Part shown: positions 49,800 to 58,484 of the stretch, in pieces
Position numbering within the stretch: position 1 is the stretch's first letter
How the letters are laid out: each line of letters begins with the position of its first letter
Assembly: GCF_004366075.1 (NCBI RefSeq)
Contig: NZ_SODU01000003.1
Coordinates: forward strand, 372,001 to 436,000
Source: Kribbella pratensis
GTDB lineage: Bacteria > Actinomycetota > Actinomycetes > Propionibacteriales > Kribbellaceae
Direction of reading: 5' to 3'
DNA: 64,000 bases
The notes under the pieces: generated by a model
Seen by the model: the letters and a program-made list of their open reading frames with translations, nothing else
What the model was told of the DNA's origin: nothing
Database searches by the model: none
Translations under genes and position numbers: made by a program

Positions 49800-49916
49800 C
49801 CAGACCGGAAATCGCCTCCCACGGTAGACCGGGTACGCCGCCGCAGCCTGGGTCCTGTCACTCCCAGGAACAGCGAGGCACTCCCTGTTCCGCGCGCGCC
49901 GACGAACAGTGGAGAC

Positions 49917-50771
49917 ATGACGAACTCAACCATCACCCTCGCCGAGGACCTGACCATCACCCGGATGGGGTACGGCGCGATGCAACTCGCCGGCCCCGGC
50001 GTCTTCGGACCGCCCAAGGACCGCGACCAGGCGATCGCCGTACTGCGGGAAGCCGTCGCACTCGGCGTCACCCACATCGACACCAGCGACTTCTACGGAC
50101 CGACCGTCGTCAACGAAATCATCAAGGAGGCGCTGCACCCGTACCCGGAGGACCTGGTCCTGGTCACCAAGGTCGGCGCCCGGCGCGGCGACGACGCCTC
50201 GTGGATCCCGGACCTCTCACCGGACGCGCTGCGAGCCCAGGTCCACGACAACCTCGATCACCTCGGCCTCGACGTACTCGACGTGGTCAACCTCCGCAGC
50301 ATGGCGCACGAAGGCCACAGCGAGGAGTCGATCGCGGAGTCGTTCACCACGCTGGCCGAGCTCCAGCAGCAGGGCCTGATCAAGCACCTCGGCCTGAGCA
50401 GCGTGACGATCCCGCAGATCCGCGAGGCGCAGGCGATCGCGCCGATCGTGACCATCCAGAACCTGTACAACCTGGTGAACCGCGATGACGACGACGTGGT
50501 GGAGTACGCCGCGGAGCACAACATCGCGTTCGCGTCGTTCTTCCCGCTCGGCGGATTCACTCCGCTGCAGTCCGAGACGCTGGCGAAGGTCGCCGCCCGT
50601 CTGGACGCCACCCCACAGCAGGTCGCCCTCGCCTGGCTCCTCCAGCGCTCCGCAACCAGCGTCGTCATCCCCGGCACGTCGTCCCTGGCCCACCTCCGCG
50701 AGAACGTCGCCGCGCGAGACCTCGTCCTCCCCGCCGACGCCATCACCGAACTCGACACGATCGGCGCCTGA
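49917..50771 (+). CDS. Aldo/keto reductase
   Basis: 284 residues forming a TIM barrel. MGYGAMQLAGPGVFGPPKDRDQAIAVLREAV is the N-terminal part; HIDTSDFYGP gives the catalytic Asp and Tyr, LVLVTKVG the Lys, and STSVVIPGTSSLAHLRENVAA is the NADPH site. It reduces aldehydes or ketones; the substrate is unknown, though related actinobacterial forms are called oxidoreductases of the YajO/PLR type. Start supported by GGAGA at 49910-49914. It converges with a TetR gene across a perfect inverted repeat. Confidence 0.9.
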   Translation: MTNSTITLAEDLTITRMGYGAMQLAGPGVFGPPKDRDQAIAVLREAVALGVTHIDTSDFYGPTVVNEIIKEALHPYPEDLVLVTKVGARRGDDASWIPDLSPDALRAQVHDNLDHLGLDVLDVVNLRSMAHEGHSEESIAESFTTLAELQQQGLIKHLGLSSVTIPQIREAQAIAPIVTIQNLYNLVNRDDDDVVEYAAEHNIAFASFFPLGGFTPLQSETLAKVAARLDATPQQVALAWLLQRSATSVVIPGTSSLAHLRENVAARDLVLPADAITELDTIGA

Positions 50772-50776
50772 TCCCC

Positions 50777-50825
50777 GCTCTCCGGAACTTTTCTGCCGCC
50801 TGGCGCAATAAATGTTCCGGAGAGC
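50777..50825. terminator. Perfect 12-bp inverted repeat between convergent genes
   Basis: GCTCTCCGGAAC (50777-50788) and GTTCCGGAGAGC (50814-50825) are exact inverses, separated by 25 bases that start with TTTT. It begins 5 bp after the aldo/keto reductase stop and touches the TetR stop, so it probably ends transcripts from both sides. Confidence 0.65.
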
Positions 50826-51376
50826 TAGCGGAGTTCTCGCTGGAGCATCTGGATGAGGGCGTCGACGTCGGACTCGACCATCGGTTCGCCCGTCATACCC
50901 ATCCGGTGCAGCAGGGTGCCGATGACGACGTCGATGAAGAACAGTACCCGCTGCTCGGACAGACCGAGCACCTCGGTGAGCACCTGGCGGTACGGGTCCT
51001 GGAGCTGCGTGGAAAGGATCTCGCGCAGGCCGGGATCGCCGATCGCGTCGGTGAACACCCCGGCGAACGCCGCCGCGACCCCAGGCTCCGCGATCCGCCG
51101 CGCGCCGAATCGGACCGCGGCGGCCAGGTCCTCCTCGCGATCACGGCCTGCCAACGGGAGGGGGCCGAAGGCATCCACCAGGCAGGCGGTGACAAGCGCA
51201 CCCTTGGACGGCCAGCGCCGGTAGATCGTCGTCTTCGCGATCCCGGCCGCCGCGGCGATCCGGTCGACCGTGGCCCGCGTGTATCCGAGCTCGTGCACCG
51301 TCCGCAGCGTCGCCGCGAACACCTCCGCGTCGACGCTGGAACGGGGCCGGCCGGGCGGCCGCGACGGGGAAGCCAT
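50825..51376 (-). CDS. TetR-family transcriptional regulator
   Basis: 183 residues from the ATG at 51376. The HTH (TLRTVHELGYTRATVDRIAAAAGIAKTTIYRRWPSKGALV) lies at about residues 20-62; the C-terminal domain resembles TetR_C_11-type actinomycete repressors. No ribosome site precedes the start, so the mRNA may be leaderless. It is divergent from an esterase gene across 79 bp with palindromes, its likely operators. Confidence 0.88.
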   Translation of the reverse strand: MASPSRPPGRPRSSVDAEVFAATLRTVHELGYTRATVDRIAAAAGIAKTTIYRRWPSKGALVTACLVDAFGPLPLAGRDREEDLAAAVRFGARRIAEPGVAAAFAGVFTDAIGDPGLREILSTQLQDPYRQVLTEVLGLSEQRVLFFIDVVIGTLLHRMGMTGEPMVESDVDALIQMLQRELR

Positions 51377-51382
51377 CGGCAC

Positions 51383-51417
51383 AGCATAGCGAGTTATGCT
51401 ACCGTCGGTATCGATAC
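51383..51417. promoter_or_regulatory. TetR operator candidates
   Basis: AGCATA-N6-TATGCT spans 51383-51400, and the exact palindrome GTATCGATAC spans 51408-51417. Both lie between the TetR and esterase starts. Confidence 0.5.
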
Positions 51418-51455
51418 TAGTCGTAGCGAAACCCGCAACGTCAGGACGATGCCCG

Positions 51456-52442
51456 ATGCTCAAGACCGCCACCACCACCCCCGCCACCCCGCACCGGCCT
51501 CCGCTCGGCATCCGGTTGGTGTACTCCCTGCGCAAGGAGCCCGACTACCAGACGATGTCGCCTGCGGACCTCGTGAAGTTCGGCGAGACCCAGAGCCGCA
51601 TCGTCAACTCCCGCCTCGCCCGCCTCATCACCGGCCGTCCGCACGCAGGCGTCACGATCGACTGGCAACAGGTCCCGCTCGCGGACCGTACGCTCCGCGT
51701 CCGGGTCCACCGGCCGAAGCACGCAGGAGCGCGCAACCTTCCGCTGGTACTTCACGTGCACGGCGGCGGCTACACCGGGACAGCTGTGCAGTGCGACTGG
51801 ATCAACAGCCACATCGCCGCACGGGCATCGGCTGTGGTCGTGTCCGTCGAGCACCGGCTGATGAACCACGAGACCCCGCTCGCGGCGATCGTCGACGACG
51901 GTTGGGACGTCCTACGGTATGTCTTCCAGCACGCCAACGAATGGGGGATCGACCCGTCCCGGGTGGCCCTCGCCGGCGAGAGCGCGGGCTCGATGGTGGC
52001 AGCTCTGTCCGCACTACGAGCCCGCGACACGGGCCTGTCGCTACGGGCCCAGGTGCTCATCAACCCGTGCGTCGACGTGACCTCAACCGCGCTCGACTAC
52101 GAGTCCGCGACCCAGTACGCCGACACGCCGACACTCACCCGCGCCGGAATCGAGTTCTTCCGGCAACTCGCCGTACCGGAAGGAACCGACGCGCGAGCAC
52201 TCTCACCGCGGTACGCCGACTTGGCCGGGCTGCCTCCCGCGCTGGTGGTGATCCCGGTCCTCGACCCGGTCGCAGACCACGGCCGGTTGTACGCCGATCA
52301 ACTCCGAGCCGCAGGCACCGCCGTCCAGGTGAGCGAGTACCCCAAGGCCGGCCACGCCTTCATCAGCCTCCCCGGCCTAGTACCCCAAGCCAGGCCGGCC
52401 CGCGACCGAATCATCAACTTCCTCTGCACGCAGTTCCGTTAG
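51456..52442 (+). CDS. HSL-family alpha/beta hydrolase (esterase/lipase)
   Basis: 328 residues from the ATG at 51456, with AGGACG upstream. LHVHGGGYTG is the HGGG oxyanion motif of hormone-sensitive-lipase-type esterases; ALAGESAGSMVAAL carries the catalytic Ser. VIPVLDPVADHG supplies the Asp and YPKAGHAFISLPG the His. Cytoplasmic; it would hydrolyse a small ester or amide. It is probably controlled by the divergent TetR repressor and perhaps detoxifies its inducer. Confidence 0.87.
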   Translation: MLKTATTTPATPHRPPLGIRLVYSLRKEPDYQTMSPADLVKFGETQSRIVNSRLARLITGRPHAGVTIDWQQVPLADRTLRVRVHRPKHAGARNLPLVLHVHGGGYTGTAVQCDWINSHIAARASAVVVSVEHRLMNHETPLAAIVDDGWDVLRYVFQHANEWGIDPSRVALAGESAGSMVAALSALRARDTGLSLRAQVLINPCVDVTSTALDYESATQYADTPTLTRAGIEFFRQLAVPEGTDARALSPRYADLAGLPPALVVIPVLDPVADHGRLYADQLRAAGTAVQVSEYPKAGHAFISLPGLVPQARPARDRIINFLCTQFR

Positions 52443-52445
52443 TTG

Positions 52446-54005
52446 CTACAAGATTCCGGACGTCGGGGTGTCGGAGGCGAGCCAGGTGCTGAGTAGGCGG
52501 GCGCCGGCGCCGGTTGCGCCGGCGGAGTACTCGAAGCGGTCGGCCGGGGACTCCGCGATGGACGACAGGTCGAGGTGCGCCCAGGGAACGTCGCCGGTGA
52601 ACGCCTTCAGGAACAGGGCTGCGGTGATCGAGCCCGGGCCCTTCGAGCTGTTCACCGAGTCGGCGATCGGCGTCGAGATCAGGTCCTCGTACTCGGCCGG
52701 CAGCGGCATCCGCCAGAGTTCCTCGCCGGACACCCGGCCGGCGTCCACGAGGTTGTCCGCCAGTGCGTCGTCGGTCGCGAACATCCCGCCGTACAGCATC
52801 GCGCCGAGCGACACCTTGATCGCGCCGGTCAGCGTGGCGATGTCGACGAGTACGTCGGGCTTCAGCTCCTGCACGGCGTACGCGAGCCCGTCGGCGAGCA
52901 CCAGGCGGCCCTCGGCGTCGGTGTTCTTCACCTCGGTGGTGCGGCCGCCGAAGTGCCGGATCACGTCGTCCGGGCGGTACGCCGTACCGGACGGCATGTT
53001 CTCCGCGGCGCACACCAGGCCGGTCACGCGGACGTTGGCGCCGAGGTCACGCAGCGCCGACATCGTGGCGATCACCGAGCCGCCGCCGGTCATGTCGCGC
53101 TTCATCGACACCATGCCGTCGCGCGGCTTCAGCGACAGGCCGCCGGTGTCGTAGGTGATGCCCTTGCCGACAAGCACGACGTACGGCGTCTTCTTCGTCG
53201 CGCCCTTCGGCACGTAGTCGAGCCGGATCAGCCGCGGCGGGCGGGTCGAGCCCTGGCCGACCGCGAGGATGCCGCCGAACCCGTCCGCGGCGAGCTTCTG
53301 CTCGTCCCAGACCGTCACCTCGAGACCGGTCGCGGCGGCCACCTCGGTCGCCCGCGCCGCCAGCCAGGACGGGTCCTTCTCGTTCGACGGGACAATCGCG
53401 AGCTGTCGCGCCAGCCAGCCGGTGCGCCCGATCACGACACCGCGGTCGATCACCGGCTGCCGGGTGTCCGCCGTTCCATCGGTCAGCGTGACGGTGCCGA
53501 CGGCAGGCTTGCCCGCGTCGACCGTCTTCTGCGTGTACGAGAACGAGCCGAGCACGACGCCCTCGGCGAACGCCTGCAGCGCCGCGTCATCGATGCCCTC
53601 GGCAACGACAGTGGTGAGCTCGTCCTTGCCGCACCCGAATCGCGCGATCGCCGCACCGGCGTGTCGCAGCTCCTTGGCGCTCCCCGCACCGGCCCCGACC
53701 AGCAGGACCTCGGTCACCTCACCGGTCAGCAGCGGGTACGCCGCGGTCGCACCGGCGGACGGGGTGAACCCGGTCGCGCGCTGCACCTCGAGCAGCCGGT
53801 CGAGGTCGACGCCGAGCCGCCCGCCGGCCTCCTTCGCGGCGGCCGGCAAACCGTCCTCCTCGCCGACGACGACAACCCACGTCGACGATCCGTGCACCGG
53901 CAGACCCGGCTGCCACGCGACAACCGGAAGACTGGGAAAAGGAGACGCACTGCTGCGGCGAGCCACTGGGTCGAACCTCACTGTTTGATCAGATAGAAGC
54001 TGCAC
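52446..54005 (-). CDS. pepA: Leucyl aminopeptidase (M17)
   Basis: About 519 residues from a GTG at 54005; a GTG at 53981 is an alternative, and neither has a clear ribosome site. The N-terminal macro-like domain is followed by the catalytic domain: VLVGKGITYDTGGLSLKPRDGMVSMKRDMTGGGSV contains the metal and substrate Lys/Asp residues, and NTDAEGRLVLADGL the M17 signature. It removes N-terminal residues in peptide turnover as a hexamer. The stop lies 4 bp from the stop of the convergent esterase gene. Confidence 0.94.
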   Translation of the reverse strand: MQLLSDQTVRFDPVARRSSASPFPSLPVVAWQPGLPVHGSSTWVVVVGEEDGLPAAAKEAGGRLGVDLDRLLEVQRATGFTPSAGATAAYPLLTGEVTEVLLVGAGAGSAKELRHAGAAIARFGCGKDELTTVVAEGIDDAALQAFAEGVVLGSFSYTQKTVDAGKPAVGTVTLTDGTADTRQPVIDRGVVIGRTGWLARQLAIVPSNEKDPSWLAARATEVAAATGLEVTVWDEQKLAADGFGGILAVGQGSTRPPRLIRLDYVPKGATKKTPYVVLVGKGITYDTGGLSLKPRDGMVSMKRDMTGGGSVIATMSALRDLGANVRVTGLVCAAENMPSGTAYRPDDVIRHFGGRTTEVKNTDAEGRLVLADGLAYAVQELKPDVLVDIATLTGAIKVSLGAMLYGGMFATDDALADNLVDAGRVSGEELWRMPLPAEYEDLISTPIADSVNSSKGPGSITAALFLKAFTGDVPWAHLDLSSIAESPADRFEYSAGATGAGARLLSTWLASDTPTSGIL

Positions 54006-54099
54006 AACCGTAACGACCCCGGCCGGTGCCGCAAAGAGGCACCCACCGGGGTCGGAATGATGTAGGCAGGGGGCGAGCTGACACCCCCGGAGGATGTGA

Positions 54100-54267
54100 T
54101 CAGCCGACGACGGCCTTCAGTGCGTTGCCGAGCTCGGTCGCTTCGTCGGCGTTGAGCTCGACGACGAGCCGACCGCCGCCCTCGAGCGGAACCCGCATCA
54201 CGATCCCGCGGCCCTCCTTGGTGACCTCGAGCGGACCATCGCCCGTCCGCGGCTTCATCGCCGCCAT
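54100..54267 (-). CDS. DUF3117 microprotein
   Basis: 55 residues: it begins MAAMKPRTGDGPLEVTKEGR and ends ELGNALKAVVG. This is the highly conserved actinobacterial DUF3117 family (Rv1211 in M. tuberculosis), of unknown function. GAAGGGG lies 7 bp before the ATG. A single beta-hairpin and helix are likely (IVMRVPLEGGGRLVVELNADEATELGNAL). In mycobacteria it lies next to glgM and tag, and it lies between the same genes here. Confidence 0.9.
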   Translation of the reverse strand: MAAMKPRTGDGPLEVTKEGRGIVMRVPLEGGGRLVVELNADEATELGNALKAVVG

Positions 54268-54443
54268 GCGCGCACCCCTTCCCAGTGTCGGTGTTGAGCG
54301 ACGACACCGCGCGGGGGACCGTCGCCGGCGCCGTTGCGGTGATGCGCCGTCGGCGCGTATCGCAGTGTGTATCGGTGTGTGTCAGCCCCCATTATTCCCG
54401 ATCACAGGCCAGAGCCGTGCACCATACGGCAGACTCGAGTCTT

Positions 54444-55262
54444 GTGCACGCCCGTTCAGCCCTCTTCGACCTGTACGGCGACCACCTGCGCGCGCGAGGT
54501 GCGCAGGCTCCGGTCGCGGCTCTCGTCCGGCTGCTCGCACCGCTCGGGGTCCACCCGCCAGCGGTGCGGACCGCCGTGTCCCGCATGGTCCGGCAGGGCT
54601 GGCTGGAGCCTGCCCGGATCGACGGCCAGCCCGGATACGCGTTGACGTCCCGGGCGCGTCGCCGGCTCGACGACGCCGCCGCCCGGATCTACCGGACCGC
54701 GCCGGACGGCACCCCGGTGGCGACCGGTTCCGAAGGGCCGGGCGACTGGGACCGGCACTGGCACCTGGGCATTCTCCGCGAGGTCCCGAACGCCCGTCGC
54801 CGCGAGCAGTTGGCGAGCCAACTTTCCTTTCTGGGTTGGGCTCCGCTGTCCGACGGCGCCTGGGTCGGACTGCGCAACGACGCCGAGGTGGACCAGATCC
54901 TCGGCGTGGAGGGCATCGCCGCGGACCGGTTCCGGGCCCCGATCGACGCCGGCGCGGTCGAGTTCGCCCGGCGGGTCTGGAAACTCGACGAGCTCGGCGC
55001 GTCGTACGACGCCTGGCTGATCGAGGCGAAGGCCCTCGTGGACGCCGCCGGCACGGAGACGAGCGACGAGCAGGCGTTCGCCGTACGGTCGGAACTGGTG
55101 CACGAGTGGCGCAAGTTCCTGTTCCGGGATCCGGGGCTTCCGGACGAGCTGCTGCCCGCCGACTGGTCGGGCACGAAGGCGGCCGCGTTCTTCGATTTCC
55201 ATGCGGAACGATTGGGCCCCGCGGCCGGGCGTTTCGTCGACGACTGCCTGACACAGCACTGA
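54444..55262 (+). CDS. PaaX-family transcriptional regulator
   Basis: 272 residues from a GTG at 54444, where the family pattern begins (HARSALFDLYGDHLR); no ribosome site is seen. The N-terminal winged helix (APVAALVRLLAPLGVHPPAVRTAVSRMVRQGWLEPAR) and the C-terminal PaaX domain (WRKFLFRDPGLPDELLPADWSG) are clear. PaaX-type repressors respond to phenylacetyl-CoA or other acyl-CoAs. It lies 32 bp before an enoyl-CoA hydratase gene on the same strand. Confidence 0.87.
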   Translation: MHARSALFDLYGDHLRARGAQAPVAALVRLLAPLGVHPPAVRTAVSRMVRQGWLEPARIDGQPGYALTSRARRRLDDAAARIYRTAPDGTPVATGSEGPGDWDRHWHLGILREVPNARRREQLASQLSFLGWAPLSDGAWVGLRNDAEVDQILGVEGIAADRFRAPIDAGAVEFARRVWKLDELGASYDAWLIEAKALVDAAGTETSDEQAFAVRSELVHEWRKFLFRDPGLPDELLPADWSGTKAAAFFDFHAERLGPAAGRFVDDCLTQH

Positions 55263-55294
55263 AAATCTCACTGACAGTCAAGGAGCTGACCACG

Positions 55295-56101
55295 ATGAGT
55301 GATCCCGCCCACCATGCAGTCACGTACGCCGTAGGTGCGGAGGGTGTCGCGACCATCACGCTCAATCGGCCGGACGCGATGAACGCGCTCGACACGCCGA
55401 CCAAGGTGCTGCTCCGTGACACGGTCCGGGCCGCTGCCGACGATCCGGACGTGCGGGTCGTCGTACTGACCGGGACCGGCCGGGCGTTCTGCGTCGGGCA
55501 GGACCTGAAGGAGCACATCGGGTTGCTGCAGGCAAACGATCAGGCTGCGCTGTGGAGCACGGTGCCGGACCACTTCGCGCCGATCGCGCTCGCGCTCGCG
55601 GAGATGCCGAAGCCGGTGATCGCGGCGGTGAACGGTGTGGCGGCCGGGGCCGGCGCGTCGATGGCGTTCGCGTGCGACTTCCGGATCGTGGCCGACACCG
55701 CGGGCTTCAACCTCGCCTTCACCGGCATCGCGCTGTCCTGCGACACCGGAATCTCGTGGACCCTCCCCCGCTTGATCGGCCACGCGAAGGCACTCGAACT
55801 GCTCTACTTCCCCCGCACCGTGCCCGCCGCCGAATCCCTCGACCTCGGCCTGGCCACCTCGGTCGTCCCCGCCGCGGACCTGCAGACCGCGGCCGCTGAG
55901 CTGGCCGCCAAACTCGCAGCCGGCCCCACCGTCGCGTACGGCGCCGTCCGCCAGTCCCTCGGTTACTCGGCAAGCCACACCCTGGCCGAAGCCCTGGTCT
56001 TCGAGGCCGGCAAGATGCAACTCACCGGCTCCACCGAGGACCACCACAACGCAGTCGCCTCCTTCGTAGCCAAACAAAAACCCACCTTCACCGGCCGCTA
56101 A
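55295..56101 (+). CDS. Enoyl-CoA hydratase/isomerase (PaaG-like)
   Basis: 268 residues from the ATG at 55295 with AAGGAG at 55280-55285. A crotonase fold: ATITLNRPDAMNAL, then GRAFCVGQDLKEHI with the oxyanion-hole backbone, and NGVAAGAGASMAFACDFRIVAD. At the second catalytic Glu position of crotonase the sequence reads FTGIALSCDTGISWTLPRLIG; this resembles PaaG/PaaB-type isomerases where an Asp acts. With the PaaX regulator directly upstream, a role in phenylacetate or other aromatic acyl-CoA breakdown is likely, although no paaABCDE genes lie in the window. Confidence 0.87.
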   Translation: MSDPAHHAVTYAVGAEGVATITLNRPDAMNALDTPTKVLLRDTVRAAADDPDVRVVVLTGTGRAFCVGQDLKEHIGLLQANDQAALWSTVPDHFAPIALALAEMPKPVIAAVNGVAAGAGASMAFACDFRIVADTAGFNLAFTGIALSCDTGISWTLPRLIGHAKALELLYFPRTVPAAESLDLGLATSVVPAADLQTAAAELAAKLAAGPTVAYGAVRQSLGYSASHTLAEALVFEAGKMQLTGSTEDHHNAVASFVAKQKPTFTGR

Positions 56102-56139
56102 CCGCCCCGCGCCCCTGGATGCACCCGCTCCGCCAGCTC

Positions 56140-56167
56140 TTGTAATCGTTTACGTAAGCGATTACAA
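56140..56167 (+). promoter_or_regulatory. Double LacI-type operator over the esterase promoter
   Basis: A 28-bp palindrome with 26 matching positions. It is made of two LacI-family sites, GTAATCGTTTAC (56142-56153) and GTAAGCGATTAC (56154-56165), each with a central CG, abutting. TTGTAA (56140-56145), 17 bp and TACAAC (56163-56168) could be the promoter, which would start transcription on the GTG at 56176. Confidence 0.6.
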
Positions 56168-56175
56168 CCTGACGT

Positions 56176-58293
56176 GTGAGGAAACTGCTGCTGCCTGTCC
56201 TGACCGCTGCCACGCTCGTCGGGAGTCTCGTCGTCCCCGGATCCACTGCCGCGCCGACCGCCGAGCCGGGTGTCATCAAGCCGGCCGCCGTGCGGTCCGC
56301 GACGCTCGGTGAGGACATCAACTACAACGTCTACCTGCCCGCCGGGTACGACACATCGGACCGGCGCTACCCGGTCATCTACCTGCTGCACGGGCGCGGC
56401 GACTCGATGAGCGCGTGGACGCAGGTCAAGAGCCGCCTGGACGAGCTGATCGGCGGCGGCGAGATCCCGCCGACGATCGCGATCATGCCGGACGCGCCGT
56501 GGAGCAGCCGCGCCAGCTGGTACGTCGACTCGGCGTACCAAGGCACCGATCCGGGACGACCGGTCGAGACCGCGTTCTTCAAGGATCTCGTGCCGCAGAT
56601 CGACGCGACGTACCGCACGATCGCGGACCGCACCGGCCGGGCGATCGCCGGCTACTCGATGGGCGGCGCCGGCGCGCTCCGCTACTCGCTGGCGCACCCG
56701 GAGATCTTCGGCGCGGCGATCGCCCTCAGCCCGGCCGTGTACTTCCCGTTGCCGCCGAGTGATTCGAGCACCCGCGATTTCGGTGCCTTCGGCAAGGGCA
56801 AGGACCCGTTCGTCGAGTCGACGTACCTGAAGCTGAACTGGCCGGTCGCGCTGAAGTCGTTCGCGGCGACCGGGCTGCAGTCGCATCTGTTCCTCGCGGT
56901 CGGCGACGACGAGTACAAGAACCCGAAGCCGATCGACGCCACACACGACCTCGACTTCGAGACGCACGTGGTGTTCAACCAGGCGGCGCGGGTGCCGACC
57001 CTCACCTCGGAGTTCCGGGTCGTCGACGGCGGGCACGACTGGGACGTCTGGGGGCCGACGTTCGCCGAGGGCGCGAAGTACATCTTCCAGTACCTCGGGA
57101 AGCCGCCCGCCACACCGATGCAGGCCGCGATCACCGGTACGGCGGGCGAGGACCGTGCCGGCGGGATCGCAACAGATGCCTCAGGCAACGTTTACCAGGC
57201 GGTCGCCGCGGCGGGCGCGCTGGACGGGCAGCCGTACGCCGGGGGCACGGATGTCGCGCTGATCAAGTACCGCGCCGACGGGTCACGCGAGTGGACACGA
57301 TCGCTGGGGACCGCCGGGACGGAACGCGCGTACGGCGTTGCTGTGGACGCGGACGGGCGGGTCGTGGTGACCGGTTACACGAACGGGGATCTGGACGGCG
57401 CGCATGCGGGGAACGCCACGGACGATGCGTTCGCGGCGCAGTACGACGCCGACGGGAATCGCCGCTGGCTCACGCAGTTCGGCGTACCGGGGGTGGCGGA
57501 TCGGAGCTACTCGCCGGCGGTCGACGGGACCGCGGTGTACGTCGGCGGCTATACGAAGGGCGCTCTGGGCGGAGCGAATCAGGGCGACAAGGACGTGTTC
57601 GTTGCGCGGCTCGATGCCAACGGGAAGCAGGTGTGGTTGCGGCAGACCGGCAGCGCGGGCGAGGACAAGGGCATGTCCGTCGCGATCTCCGGCGGCGCGG
57701 TCTATCTGGCCGGGATGACGGCCGGCGAACTCGGTACGTCGGCCGGCGGCATCGACGGTTTCCTCGCGCGCTACTCGGCCGACGGCGATTCGGTGTGGAC
57801 GAAACAGTTGGGCACCGCTGCGTCCGACGAGGTGTGGGGCGTCGCGGCGGATCCGGCGGGCGGTGTCTATCTGACCGGCTACACGGCAGGCGATTTCGCG
57901 GGCACGTTGATCGGTGACAAGGACATCCTGGTCGCTCGTGCCGACGCGGACGGCGTACTGACGTGGCGGGACCAGTTCGGCACGACCGGCAACGACAAGG
58001 GCGCCGCGGTCGCGGTTGATGCGGGCGGTGCGCTGTACGTCGGCGGCTTCACGGACGGATCGTTGGCGACCCCACTGGGCAAGTTCGACGGCGTACTGAC
58101 GAAGTACTCGCCCGACCACGCGCGCAGCTGGACGCGACAGTTCGGTACGGCGGACGACGACGCGGCAGATGCTTACGCCGAAGCGAATCTGTACCTCACC
58201 ACCACCTCCGCCGGCACCCAACTTTCCGGTCTGACCGGAACCGATGTGTTCCGGACAACCTTCACCACGGACGGTGTGAACCAGCATCCGTAG
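56176..58293 (+). CDS. Secreted esterase fused to an SBBP-type beta-propeller repeat domain
   Basis: 705 residues. A signal peptide (MRKLLLPVLTAATLVGSLVVPGSTAA) precedes an esterase D/feruloyl-esterase-like alpha/beta hydrolase (about 40-315): VIYLLHGRGDSMSAW, IAGYSMGGAGALRYSLAHPEIFGAAIALS with the nucleophilic Ser, and GGHDWDVWGP with the His. Residues about 320-705 hold about seven repeats of near 50 residues (GTAGEDRAGGIATDASGNVYQAV; GTAGTERAYGVAVDADGRVVVTGYTNGDL; GSAGEDKGMSVAISGG), like SBBP propeller repeats. The target is probably an extracellular ester or polymer. A LacI-type operator controls it; no LacI gene is in the window. No ribosome site precedes the GTG. Confidence 0.85.
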   Translation: MRKLLLPVLTAATLVGSLVVPGSTAAPTAEPGVIKPAAVRSATLGEDINYNVYLPAGYDTSDRRYPVIYLLHGRGDSMSAWTQVKSRLDELIGGGEIPPTIAIMPDAPWSSRASWYVDSAYQGTDPGRPVETAFFKDLVPQIDATYRTIADRTGRAIAGYSMGGAGALRYSLAHPEIFGAAIALSPAVYFPLPPSDSSTRDFGAFGKGKDPFVESTYLKLNWPVALKSFAATGLQSHLFLAVGDDEYKNPKPIDATHDLDFETHVVFNQAARVPTLTSEFRVVDGGHDWDVWGPTFAEGAKYIFQYLGKPPATPMQAAITGTAGEDRAGGIATDASGNVYQAVAAAGALDGQPYAGGTDVALIKYRADGSREWTRSLGTAGTERAYGVAVDADGRVVVTGYTNGDLDGAHAGNATDDAFAAQYDADGNRRWLTQFGVPGVADRSYSPAVDGTAVYVGGYTKGALGGANQGDKDVFVARLDANGKQVWLRQTGSAGEDKGMSVAISGGAVYLAGMTAGELGTSAGGIDGFLARYSADGDSVWTKQLGTAASDEVWGVAADPAGGVYLTGYTAGDFAGTLIGDKDILVARADADGVLTWRDQFGTTGNDKGAAVAVDAGGALYVGGFTDGSLATPLGKFDGVLTKYSPDHARSWTRQFGTADDDAADAYAEANLYLTTTSAGTQLSGLTGTDVFRTTFTTDGVNQHP

Positions 58294-58484
58294 AACGTTT
58301 GGTGGGCTCCACGACCGCGTTCCGGCCGGGCGAGTCACGGCCGGACAACCACCTGACAGTCGGGGAGCCCGCTGAACACCTCATCACGTTCAGTGCCCGA
58401 AGCACAACTCGTTCAGCCGTTTGTCTTTTGTTTCCGCCAAAGTTCCTTTTGCATCTGCAAAAGGCTTCTGCACGTGCACGCGGA
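58294..58484. other. 191-bp gap with AT-rich stretch and terminator hairpin
   Basis: No gene is evident. A stretch with clearly lower GC (about 58380-58470, for instance GTTTGTCTTTTGTTTCCG) contains a perfect hairpin CCTTTTGC-ATCT-GCAAAAGG at 58445-58464. This is a plausible terminator for the convergent esterase and tag genes. Confidence 0.55.

Noticed and set aside
54026..55294. A 423-codon upstream extension of the enoyl-CoA hydratase frame
   Set aside because: It overlaps the PaaX-type gene in another frame, and the hydratase has a good ribosome site and family-typical start at 55295.
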